Positions 17,968 to 25,805 of a stretch of 64,000 nucleotides of DNA are shown in pieces; position 1 is the stretch's first letter, and each line of letters starts with the position of its first letter. The notes below the pieces were generated by a model. It was not told the origin of the DNA and ran no database searches. It saw only the letters and a list, made by a program, of their open reading frames with translations. The stretch comes from Cupriavidus sp. IDO (GTDB taxonomy: Bacteria; Pseudomonadota; Gammaproteobacteria; Burkholderiales; Burkholderiaceae), in assembly GCF_000812465.1 (NCBI RefSeq), contig NZ_JWMA01000174.1, positions 1 through 64,000 of the forward strand, given 5' to 3'. The position numbers and the translations under genes are program-made.

Positions 17968-19364
17968 GGCTGCACCTCACGTGTATTCATCATCAGTGGC
18001 TTGACCGGTGCCTGCGAGCGCAGGCGACCGACTTGTTCGATCGGGATGCCGCAGGCCTGCGCCACGATCTCGGCCGCGGCATGGCCGCAGAAGCGGCCCT
18101 GGCAGCGGCCCATGCCGACGCGGCTGAAGGCCTTGGCCCGGTTGACTTCCTGGCTGTCCAGTTCGGTCACGCAGCGGCGCAACTCGCCCACCGTCACGGC
18201 CTCGCAGCGGCAGACCACCGCGGCATCGGGCAGGGCGGCGGCCTGCGCGTGCGGCCACGGGAAGGCGCGTGCCAGCCCCTGGCGGAAGCGGTCCATCTGG
18301 TCGAGGGTGCGGCGCAGGGCAGCCGACTCCGCGGCGTATTGCGTGCGGCCGCGTTCATGCCCCAGGTCGGCCAGCGCCGCCAGCGCCGCGAGCCGGCCCG
18401 CGGCTTCGGCCCCGTCGGCACCGAGGATGCGCGTGCCGTCGCCGGCCAGGTAGACGCCGCGGGCGCTGCTGCGGCCGTCCTGATCGATGCGCGGCAGCCA
18501 CTGGCGGCTCACGGGTTCGAAGGCGAACTCGCAGCGCGCGAGGTCGGCCAGTTGCGTCTCGGCGCGCAGGTGCCAGCCCAGGCCGACGGCGTCGCATTCG
18601 ATGCGCTGCTCGCGCCCCCGTGCATCACGCACGGTCACGCCCCGCACGCCAAGGCGGTCGTCGCCGTCGATCGCCAGCGGCGTCACGCCCTGCAGCACCG
18701 GTACGCCGGCATGCTTGAGGCCGCGGATCAGTCCGAGCCCGCGCAGCGCCAGCCGGGGGCGCGCCAGCAGGCCGGTGATGGCACCCCAGGATTTATTCGC
18801 GGGGGACGTGTCGAGTACTGCCGCCACGCGCGCGCCGGCCTGCACGTACTGCGAGGCCACCAGGTAGAGCAGCGGGCCGCTGCCGAGGAAAACGACCTGC
18901 GCGCCGATGGCGCAGGCCTGTGCCTTGAGCGCGATCTGCGAGGCGCCCAGGCTGTAGCAGCCGGCGCGGTGCCAGCCGGGCACCGGCATGAGCCGGTCGG
19001 TGGCGCCGGAGCACACCAGCAGTGCGTCGAAGGGCAGCGTCTGCGGTTCGTCCCCGCACACGACGTGCAACTCACCCTCGGTCAGGTTCCACGCCAGCGT
19101 GTTGGGGCGGTAGTCGATTCGCGCGCGCAGCGCGTCGAAGTCGCGGTGCAGCGCCTGGGCCTTGTCCGCCTCGCTGCCGTAGAGCTTGGCGTAGGAGCGT
19201 TTGAAGCCTTCGGGCTGGCGGCGATAGATCTGGCCGCCGTCGCGCCGGCCTTCGTCGATCACGGTAGGGCGCAGTCCGGCCTGCACCAGTGCCTGGGCCG
19301 CGCGTACGCCGGCGGGGCCGGTGCCGACCACGACGATGCGGGGCGATGTTGACGGCGTGCTCAT
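17964..19364 (-). CDS. NAD/FAD-binding oxidoreductase with BFD-like [2Fe-2S] domain, HcnB/OoxA-like
   Basis: 466 residues. An N-terminal pyridine-nucleotide-disulfide-type fold has GTGPAGVRAAQALVQAG at about 14-30 and a second Rossmann motif GAQVVFLGSGP near 150. A C-terminal BFD-like cluster domain carries cysteines in VVCRCEA and GRCQGRFCG. The start at 19364 overlaps the stop of the ferredoxin-like gene by ATGA. Homologues form the electron-transfer subunit of HcnABC and opine oxidases. A scrap of a similar gene remains at 1540-1582. Confidence 0.85.
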   Translation of the reverse strand: MSTPSTSPRIVVVGTGPAGVRAAQALVQAGLRPTVIDEGRRDGGQIYRRQPEGFKRSYAKLYGSEADKAQALHRDFDALRARIDYRPNTLAWNLTEGELHVVCGDEPQTLPFDALLVCSGATDRLMPVPGWHRAGCYSLGASQIALKAQACAIGAQVVFLGSGPLLYLVASQYVQAGARVAAVLDTSPANKSWGAITGLLARPRLALRGLGLIRGLKHAGVPVLQGVTPLAIDGDDRLGVRGVTVRDARGREQRIECDAVGLGWHLRAETQLADLARCEFAFEPVSRQWLPRIDQDGRSSARGVYLAGDGTRILGADGAEAAGRLAALAALADLGHERGRTQYAAESAALRRTLDQMDRFRQGLARAFPWPHAQAAALPDAAVVCRCEAVTVGELRRCVTELDSQEVNRAKAFSRVGMGRCQGRFCGHAAAEIVAQACGIPIEQVGRLRSQAPVKPLMMNTREVQP

Positions 19365-19735
19365 GCGGCGGCTCCCGGCGCGTGGCGCGCGAGCGATTCC
19401 TGCAGGTCCGGCGTCACGGGCCAGTGGTGCGCGGGCGGACGGGTCAGTACCTCCATGCCGGCCTCGGCCGGCGTGGAACAGGCGCGCAGGCGCTCGCCCG
19501 CGGGCGTCCATACCCAGCAGTCCTGGCAGGCGCCCATCAGGCAGAACCCCGCGCGCGGGCCGTCGCCGAATTCGCTGTCGCGCACGCGCCGGCCATTCAG
19601 CAGCAGTGCGACCAGAAGGGTGTCACCCGCCAGGGCGGTGGCACTGTGGCCATCGATGCGCAGGGTGATGGCGGGACGGTCGGATTCTGCCAGCCGCAGG
19701 AATCGCGCGGGCAGTGGGGGAGCGTTGTCGGGCAT
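19361..19735 (-). CDS. Small [2Fe-2S] protein, HcnA/OoxC-like subunit
   Basis: 124 residues forming a plant-ferredoxin-like fold. Cys65, Cys70, Cys73 and Cys86 sit in GFCLMGACQDCWVW and LRACST. In HcnABC and opine oxidases this subunit completes the electron path of the complex. It is the first gene of the overlapping trio (ATGA junction with 17964). The start at 19735 is chosen because upstream sequence overlaps the aminotransferase gene. Confidence 0.85.
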   Translation of the reverse strand: MPDNAPPLPARFLRLAESDRPAITLRIDGHSATALAGDTLLVALLLNGRRVRDSEFGDGPRAGFCLMGACQDCWVWTPAGERLRACSTPAEAGMEVLTRPPAHHWPVTPDLQESLARHAPGAAA

Positions 19736-19784
19736 GGCGGCGGCTCGGCGTTGGTTTGGAAACAATGGTCTGACTGCTGCTATC

Positions 19785-21188
19785 TCAGCTCGCAAGCGCG
19801 GCACGCACCTCGGGGAAGGCGAGCACGTCGTCGAGCGTCTGCTTCACGCGCGCGAACATCAGCTCGAATTCGTCTTCGGTGTACGTCAGCGCTGGGGCAA
19901 AGCCGAGGATATTGTCGCCAAAGGCGCGGAAAACGATGCCGTTGCCGTAGGCGGTCGCGGCAATGCGATCGGACAGCCCCAGCGATGCGTCGAAGCCGCG
20001 CTTGCTGGCCTTGTCGCTCACCAGTTCCAGCGCGCCCAGCAGTCCGCGATGGCGCGAGTCGCCCACCAGCGGATGACTGCGCAGCGCATCCAGTCCGGCT
20101 GCGAAGGTTGCCGCGCCACGCTGCGCATTGGCCAGGATGCCCCCTTCCTCATACAGCCGCAGGACTTCCAGCGCCACTGCCGCACTGACCGGGTGGGCCG
20201 AATACGTGGCGCCGTGGCCGATGGGCGCTGCGCCGGGTGCGCCGTCGGCGATGCCGGCATAGACCTGGTCGGAGATCAGCGTCGCGCCCATCGGCACGTA
20301 GCCGGCGGTGAGGCCCTTGGCCAGCGTCATGATGTCCGGGGCGACGTCTTCGGCCTCGCAGGCAAACATGGGGCCGGTGCGGCCGAAGCCGGTGATGACC
20401 TCGTCGACCACGAAGAGGATGTCCAGCTCGCGTGCGGCGTCGCGCATGGCCCTGAGCCAGCCCTTGGGCGGCACGATCACGCCGCCCGAGCCCTGGATCG
20501 GTTCGCAGAAGAACGCGGCCACATTGTCCGCGCCCAGTTCGGCGATTTTCGCGCGCAGTGCTGCCACCGAGGCGTCGATGATGCCTTGCGCATCGGTGGG
20601 ATCGGCGGCGCGGTAGGGATTGGGCGAGGGGATGTAGTGCTGCGTCGGCAGCGGCAGGTCAAAGCCGCGGTGGAACGCAGGCAGGGCGGTGAGGCCGGCG
20701 CCCGTCGACGAGGAGCCGTGGTAGCCGCGCTCCAGCGAGATGAAGTGCTTCTTCGACGGGCGCCCGGTGGCGTTGAAGTACTGCGTGATGAAACGAACGG
20801 CCGTATCGACCGCCTCGGAGCCGCCCAGAGTGAGATATACGTGGTTCAGCGAGCGGGGCGTGATCTGCACCAGCTTGTCGGCCAGGCGGATCGCCGGCTC
20901 GCTGCTGAAATGGAAGTAGCCGGTAGCGTAGGGCAGGCGGCGCATTTGCTCGGCGGCGGCCTGCACCACGCTTTCCTGGCCGTAGCCCACGTTGACGCAC
21001 CACAGCCCTGCGAAGGCGTCGAGCACTTCGTGGCCGTTGGCGTCGGTCAGCCACGCGCCGCGGCCCGACGACAGCACCGTGGGGCCGCGCCGCTCGTGCA
21101 CGCGCCAGGGCGACACAGGGTGGATAAGGTGTGCGCGATCGGCGGCTTCAAGCGCGGCGAGCTGGGGCAGGTCGGTGAGTTGGGTCAT
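19785..21188 (-). CDS. Class III PLP aminotransferase (putrescine/beta-alanine:pyruvate type)
   Basis: 467 residues with the class III layout: GSEAVDTA for cofactor phosphate, Asp at about 262 in VVDEVITGFGRTG, and the Schiff-base Lys291 in TLAKGLTAGYVPMG. It is nearest in character to omega-amino acid or diamine:pyruvate aminotransferases (SpuC/Aat-like), which remove a terminal amino group to give a semialdehyde. It lies 49 bp upstream of the HcnABC-like trio on the same strand, so they probably share an operon. ATG 21188 is used; a 13-residue longer form is unlikely. Confidence 0.87.
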   Translation of the reverse strand: MTQLTDLPQLAALEAADRAHLIHPVSPWRVHERRGPTVLSSGRGAWLTDANGHEVLDAFAGLWCVNVGYGQESVVQAAAEQMRRLPYATGYFHFSSEPAIRLADKLVQITPRSLNHVYLTLGGSEAVDTAVRFITQYFNATGRPSKKHFISLERGYHGSSSTGAGLTALPAFHRGFDLPLPTQHYIPSPNPYRAADPTDAQGIIDASVAALRAKIAELGADNVAAFFCEPIQGSGGVIVPPKGWLRAMRDAARELDILFVVDEVITGFGRTGPMFACEAEDVAPDIMTLAKGLTAGYVPMGATLISDQVYAGIADGAPGAAPIGHGATYSAHPVSAAVALEVLRLYEEGGILANAQRGAATFAAGLDALRSHPLVGDSRHRGLLGALELVSDKASKRGFDASLGLSDRIAATAYGNGIVFRAFGDNILGFAPALTYTEDEFELMFARVKQTLDDVLAFPEVRAALAS

Positions 21189-21369
21189 GGCAGGGTCCGT
21201 TCGCGTCCATTCGTGTGCGCAGCACAACAGGCTGGCCTATGCCTCAAGATTACGGCAGGCGGCACATGGCGTGATGCTGCATTGAGGGGGCTGAACGAAG
21301 CACGCTGCTGTTATGCGGGCCGTGGCAGCAGATTGTTTGGCAGTGCGCTTTGCGCAGCCTGGCGCGTCT

Positions 21370-22275
21370 TCAGCCCATGGCCTGGGTCACGAGTGCGAAC
21401 AGTGCCGCCGCCCCCGACGGCGTGGCCGGCGGCGCACCGCGCACCATGGTCGTGGGCGCGTCCACACGCGGCAGGCCAATGCTCTCCAGCCATTCGCCCA
21501 GCCCGCTGGCGCAGTCGATGTCGATGCGCGTGAAGTTGCCCGCATTCAGGCCGGTCAGATATGCGACCAGCGCCTTGGCGCCATTGGCGCCATTGGCGCC
21601 ATTGGCACCGGGTGCTACCACCGGGCCGATGGCATGGCCGCGCCCGAAGCGGCGCAGCATGGCGAAGCCGCGCGCTTCGCCCTCTAAGTCCAGCACCACG
21701 CAGGCCTCGGCGCTGGCCAGCAGGTCGTTGACCAATGCCTCGCGGGGCATGCCGCGCGCCTGCGCGTCGAGCCGGTGCAGCGCGCCGGCCTCGTTGTGGC
21801 CCGCGGGGCGCAGGCGCCAGCCGTCGGGCAGGGCGATCAACGGGGCAGGCTGGGCCGTGCCCTGGTGCTGGCAGACCTCGCCGGTGCGCGCGAAGCCCAG
21901 GCGCTCGTACAGGCCGCGGCCATCAGCCGTGGCGTGCAGCAGCACGGTGCATTCGTCCAGGCCATCGAGCAGCGCACGCATCAGCCGGTAGCCGATGCGC
22001 CGGCCCTGGCACGCCGGCGTGACGATCACCATGCCGATGGTGGCGTGGTGCTTGCCCCAGCGCCAGCGCAGGGCAGTGGCGACGACCTGGCCATCGAGTT
22101 CGGCTACGATGCCCTCGGCGTGCGCGAACATCTGTTCCCAGTCGGTCAGGCGATGGGGCCAGCGCTGTTCCTGCGACAGGGCGTGGGCTCGCGTCAGGTC
22201 GTCGGCAGTCATCGGGCGCAGCACCACGCCGTCGTCGGCAATGGTGTCCTGGGCATGTGGTAGCGGGGCAAACAT
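21370..22275 (-). CDS. Two-domain GNAT N-acetyltransferase (copy 2)
   Basis: 301 residues. The acetyl-CoA loop is CQGRRIGYRLMRALLDG in the N-terminal GNAT domain and the C-terminal accessory domain contains GFAMLRRFGRGHAIGPVVAP. It is paralogous to 10567 and 36062. A run of 9-bp units (GGCGCCATT) near 21574-21605 encodes repeated Gly-Ala-Asn absent from the other copies. The start is at 22275; the region upstream holds leader repeat copy B. Probably acetylates a small amine. Confidence 0.85.
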   Translation of the reverse strand: MFAPLPHAQDTIADDGVVLRPMTADDLTRAHALSQEQRWPHRLTDWEQMFAHAEGIVAELDGQVVATALRWRWGKHHATIGMVIVTPACQGRRIGYRLMRALLDGLDECTVLLHATADGRGLYERLGFARTGEVCQHQGTAQPAPLIALPDGWRLRPAGHNEAGALHRLDAQARGMPREALVNDLLASAEACVVLDLEGEARGFAMLRRFGRGHAIGPVVAPGANGANGANGAKALVAYLTGLNAGNFTRIDIDCASGLGEWLESIGLPRVDAPTTMVRGAPPATPSGAAALFALVTQAMG

Positions 22276-22337
22276 GGGCGTTGTCCTCGGGAAGAAAGGT
22301 TGGCACCGGCATTTATCTTGAACGACATCGGGCGGTC

Positions 22338-22463
22338 GAGCCAGAACGAGTTGGGGTTTATCCGTAACTTGCAAGATTCGTCTGCCGGAGGTGCCGGTTT
22401 TGCAATTCAATGCGGTAGCGCAGGCAGTAACAGGGAAAAATGCTGAGCCTTCTTGACTAGCAT
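22338..22463. repeat. Dispersed leader repeat, copy B
   Basis: Aligns with 1590-1716 over about 125 bp (GAGCCAGAACG, GGGGTTTATCCG, GCAATTCAATGCGGTAGCGC and AAATGCTGAGCCTTCTTG followed by ACTAGCATG). It lies between the divergent GNAT copy 2 and the second substrate-binding-protein gene. A minus-strand 18-codon frame (MLVKKAQH...ALPH) sits inside it; copy A carries the same beginning without that stop. Confidence 0.65.
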
Positions 22464-22542
22464 GAATGACCTGCAGTCATTCGCGGTGCGTCGTGAGAAG
22501 TCCGCACCTGCCGGCCTTTCCAGACCAACCAGGAGCACTACG

Positions 22543-24162
22543 ATGAGCGAAAGCCGTAAAGAGTTCGAGAACCTTGTCGGCCCCGGCGAAAGCCTTCGTG
22601 TGATGGATCTGCTCAAGCGCGGCGCCACGCGGCGTGACGTCCTGGCGATGCTGCTGGCGGGCGGCATGCAGGCCACGCTGGCCGGCAGCCTGGCCGGCGT
22701 GGCGATCAAGGCCCATGCAGAGACGCCCAAGCGGGGCGGCCGCATCCGCGTGGCAGCCGCCACGGCGGCCGCGTCCGATACGCTGGATCCGTCCAAACAG
22801 TCGAACCAGAACGACTACGTGCGCTGCAACATGGTCTACAACGGCCTGACCTCGCTCGATGGCAGCCTGACGCCGCGGCCGGCGCTGGCCGAGTCGTTCA
22901 ACACGACCGATGCCAAGACCTGGGTCTTCACGCTGCGCAAGGGCGTGGCCTTCCACGACGGCAAGGCGTTGTCCCCGGCCGACGTGGTGTACTCGATCAT
23001 GCGCCACAAGGACCCCGCCACCGCTTCCAAGGCCAAGGTGCTGGCCGAGCAGATCGAGAGCGTGAAAGCCACCGGTCCGAACGAGGTCACGGTGGTGCTC
23101 ACCAGCCCCAATGCCGACCTGCCGGTGATCCTGGGCACCTTCCACTTCCTCATCGTCAAGGACGGCACCACCGACTTCAACGCGGGCATCGGTACCGGGC
23201 CTTACAAGATCAAGGAGTTCAGGCCGGGCGTGCGCACGGTGGTGGTGCGCAACGATGCGTACTGGAGACAGGGAAAGCCCTACCTCGACGAGATCGAGTT
23301 CGTCGGTATCGGCGATGAGAGCGCGCGCGTCAACGCGCTGCTGTCCGGCGGCATGGACCTGGTGGGCTCTGTCAACCCGCGCTCCGTGGCCCGCGTCAAG
23401 GGTACGCCGGGCTATGCCATCCTCGTCACGCAATCGGGGCAGTACACAGACCTGATCATGCGCAAGGACGCGGGTCCAGGCATGAACCCCGACTTTGTGA
23501 TGGGGATGAAGTACCTGCAAGACCGCGCGCAGATGAAGAAGGCCATCGCGCTCGACTATGCGGTGCTCGGCAACGATCAGCCGATCGATCCCACCAACCG
23601 CTTCTTTTCCAAGGGCCTGCCGCAGCGCGCCTTCGACCTTGACAAGGCTAAGTACCATTTGCGCAAGGCGGGCGTGACGGGCAAGGTGCCGATGGTGACC
23701 TCGCCCGCCGCCCTGTATTCGGTCGAGATGGCGACGGTGCTGCAGCAGACTGCGCAGCGTGTCGGCCTGGACATCGACATCAAGCGCATGCCTGCGGACG
23801 GCTACTGGTCGAACCACTGGCTCAACAGCCCCGTGGGCTTCGGCAATGTTAACCCGCGCCCCAGCGCCGACACCATTCTCACGCAGTTCTTCAAGTCCGA
23901 TGCGCCGTGGAACGAATCGCGCTGGAAGAACCCCAAGTTCGACCAGCTGCTGCTGGCGGCGCGGGCCGAAACGGACACCGCCAAACGCAGCCAGATGTAT
24001 GGCGACATGCAGTCCATGATCCACGAGGACGCCGGCATTGGTATCCCGCTGTTCCTGGCCAGCATCGACGGACATTCATCGAAGCTCAAGGGCTTGTCAC
24101 CGATCCCGCTGGGTGGGCTGATGGGCTATTCGTTTGCGGAGCATGTCTGGCTTGATGCCTGA
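22543..24162 (+). CDS. ABC transporter substrate-binding protein, family 5 (copy 2)
   Basis: A 539-residue SBP_bac_5 protein almost identical to copy 1 (5523). It shares the same twin-arginine-type leader (TRRDVLAML) and 206 identical consecutive nucleotides at 22944-23149. CAGGAGC precedes ATG 22543. No permease follows. The amino-terminal third and the central domain are the most conserved between copies; scattered changes elsewhere (for example in the stretch around 23255-23345) could adjust ligand preference. Confidence 0.9.
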   Translation: MSESRKEFENLVGPGESLRVMDLLKRGATRRDVLAMLLAGGMQATLAGSLAGVAIKAHAETPKRGGRIRVAAATAAASDTLDPSKQSNQNDYVRCNMVYNGLTSLDGSLTPRPALAESFNTTDAKTWVFTLRKGVAFHDGKALSPADVVYSIMRHKDPATASKAKVLAEQIESVKATGPNEVTVVLTSPNADLPVILGTFHFLIVKDGTTDFNAGIGTGPYKIKEFRPGVRTVVVRNDAYWRQGKPYLDEIEFVGIGDESARVNALLSGGMDLVGSVNPRSVARVKGTPGYAILVTQSGQYTDLIMRKDAGPGMNPDFVMGMKYLQDRAQMKKAIALDYAVLGNDQPIDPTNRFFSKGLPQRAFDLDKAKYHLRKAGVTGKVPMVTSPAALYSVEMATVLQQTAQRVGLDIDIKRMPADGYWSNHWLNSPVGFGNVNPRPSADTILTQFFKSDAPWNESRWKNPKFDQLLLAARAETDTAKRSQMYGDMQSMIHEDAGIGIPLFLASIDGHSSKLKGLSPIPLGGLMGYSFAEHVWLDA

Positions 24163-24326
24163 CGGGGCGGGCGGGGTAATGCAGTTTAGATAACGCATCA
24201 ATCTCTACTTTCGTCATTCCCGCCCAGGCGAAACAATGCGCACAGCGCGGGCAGACGACACTATGGACGTCCATTGCGCAGTGTGCATTGTCCGGATTGC
24301 TGACAAAGATCAACTACGAGTGTTTT

Positions 24327-24482
24327 CTCCCCTCTCCCATTTATGGGAGAGGGGCGGGGGAGAGGGCGGGAGTCTCCACGAAGTTATGCGTCATGATGCT
24401 TGCCATGCGCCTGCCCTCTCCCCCGGCCCCTCTCCCGCAAGCGGGAGAAGGAAGCAAACCGGCAGCACGCAGGCTTTGTCAG
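24327..24482. repeat. Two hairpin repeats, one with conserved tail
   Basis: The first hairpin is CCCCTCTCCCAT / ATGGGAGAGGGG (24329-24354). The second is TCTCCCGC / GCGGGAGA (24431-24448), followed by GCAAACCGGCAGCACGCAGG and CTTTGTCAG, the tail shared with 16726-16755. The rest of 24163-24512 includes a degenerate TTCCCGCCCAGGCGAAA near 24218, related to the palindrome at 7237. The cluster separates the convergent SBP copy 2 and gabT genes. Confidence 0.75.
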
Positions 24483-24512
24483 CAATCTGTCCAGCGTGGT
24501 GAGCCCCGCGCC

Positions 24513-25805
24513 TTACCGCGCCTCTTCGCTGGTCAGCGCAATCGCCGCGCGCAAGATCTCCAGCGCTTCCCGCGCCGTTTCCGCGGAGGTGTTGAGCGGC
24601 GCCAGCAGGCGCACGTTGTTCCGATGCACGCCGCACTTGATGACCAGCAGGCCACCTTCGCGGCAGCGGTCGATGACCCCCTGGGCGAATGCCGCGTCGG
24701 GCTGGAACGGGTCGCTGTCCTTGACGAACTCCAGCGCCAGCATCGCGCCAACGCCACGCACGGTGCCGATGGCGGGGAACTCGCGCGCGAGCTGGTCGAG
24801 CCCTGCGCGCAGGGTTTCCGCCAGGGCGTGCGCACTGGCGAGCAACTGTTCTTCCTCGAACAGGTCGAGCACCGCCAGCCCAGCGGCGCAGGCGAGCGGA
24901 TTGCCCGCATACGTGCCGCCCAGGCCGCCGGGTGCCGGCGCGTCCATGATCTCGGCACGCCCGACCACGCCGGACAGCGGCATGCCGCCGGCCAGGCTCT
25001 TCGCGACCGTGACCAGGTCGGGCTGGATGCCCGCATGCTGGAAGCCGAACATCTTGCCGGTACGGCCGAAGCCGGCCTGGATCTCATCCAGGATCAGCAC
25101 GATGCCATGCTTGCGGGTCAGCGCGCGCAGGGCCTGCAGGAACCCGTTGCCGGCAGGCAGGAAGCCGCCGTCGCCTTGCACAGGTTCGAGGATGATGGCC
25201 GCGACCCGGTCCGGGGCGATCTGCGTGGCAAAGAGATCTTCCAGCGCCCGGATCGCATCCGAGCCCGAGAAGCCACGGAATTCATCGGGATAGGGCGTGT
25301 GATGGACGTCGCCGGCCAGCGGCCCGAAGTTCTGCTTGTACGGCGTGCTTATGCCGGTCAGCGTCGAGCCGAGCAGCGTGCGCCCGTGGAAGCCGCCGCG
25401 GAACGCGATGATCCCCGGCACATTGCGATAGGCGCGCGCGATCTTGACCGCGTTCTCCACCGCTTCCGCGCCGGTTGTCGCGAACAGCGTCTTGTAGTGC
25501 TCGTCGCCGCCGACCAGCTTATTCAGCCGCGCGGCCAACTCGACATAGACGTCGTAGCCGACCACCTGAAACGCTGCGTGCGTCACCCGACCCAGTTGCC
25601 TGCGCACCGCCTCGACGACCTTGGGGTGGTTATGGCCGATATTCTGCACGCCGATGCCGCCGACGAAGTCGATATAGCGACGTCCTTCCACATCCCAGAG
25701 GAATGAACCCTCGGTCCTGTCGGCAAAGATCGGATGGGCGGTGACGACGCCATGCGGAACATGTTGGGTGCGGGCCGCGATATGGGCCTGGTTGGACTGG
25801 GTCAT
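24513..25805 (-). CDS. gabT: 4-aminobutyrate aminotransferase
   Basis: A 430-residue class III PLP enzyme transferring the amino group of GABA (or 5-aminovalerate) to 2-oxoglutarate, giving succinate (or glutarate) semialdehyde. GAEAVENAVK binds the cofactor phosphate, Asp240 lies in LILDEIQAGFGRTG, and the Schiff-base Lys269 lies in TVAKSLAGGMPLSG, almost the same position as in Escherichia coli GabT. Its ATG overlaps the stop of the upstream dehydrogenase gene (ATGA). GabD at 28997 on the same strand would oxidise the product. Confidence 0.92.
   Translation of the reverse strand: MTQSNQAHIAARTQHVPHGVVTAHPIFADRTEGSFLWDVEGRRYIDFVGGIGVQNIGHNHPKVVEAVRRQLGRVTHAAFQVVGYDVYVELAARLNKLVGGDEHYKTLFATTGAEAVENAVKIARAYRNVPGIIAFRGGFHGRTLLGSTLTGISTPYKQNFGPLAGDVHHTPYPDEFRGFSGSDAIRALEDLFATQIAPDRVAAIILEPVQGDGGFLPAGNGFLQALRALTRKHGIVLILDEIQAGFGRTGKMFGFQHAGIQPDLVTVAKSLAGGMPLSGVVGRAEIMDAPAPGGLGGTYAGNPLACAAGLAVLDLFEEEQLLASAHALAETLRAGLDQLAREFPAIGTVRGVGAMLALEFVKDSDPFQPDAAFAQGVIDRCREGGLLVIKCGVHRNNVRLLAPLNTSAETAREALEILRAAIALTSEEAR

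Noticed and set aside
16777..19735. True hydrogen cyanide synthase (hcnABC)
   Set aside because: The subunit layout matches, but so do opine and hydroxyproline dehydrogenases. The aminotransferase/ABC-transporter context favours amine catabolism, so no hcn symbol was given.
22407..22463. 18-codon minus-strand peptide MLVKKAQH...ALPH as a leader peptide for GNAT copy 2
   Set aside because: Only the first codons are conserved in the other repeat copy, there is no ribosome-binding site, and it lies about 130 bp from the GNAT start. Noted within the repeat but not called as a gene.
22477..24075. 532-codon minus-strand frame opposite SBP copy 2, and a similar 532-codon plus-strand frame opposite SBP copy 3 (34077-35675)
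   Set aside because: Both mirror conserved binding-protein genes. Equal lengths simply reflect paralogy of the sense genes.
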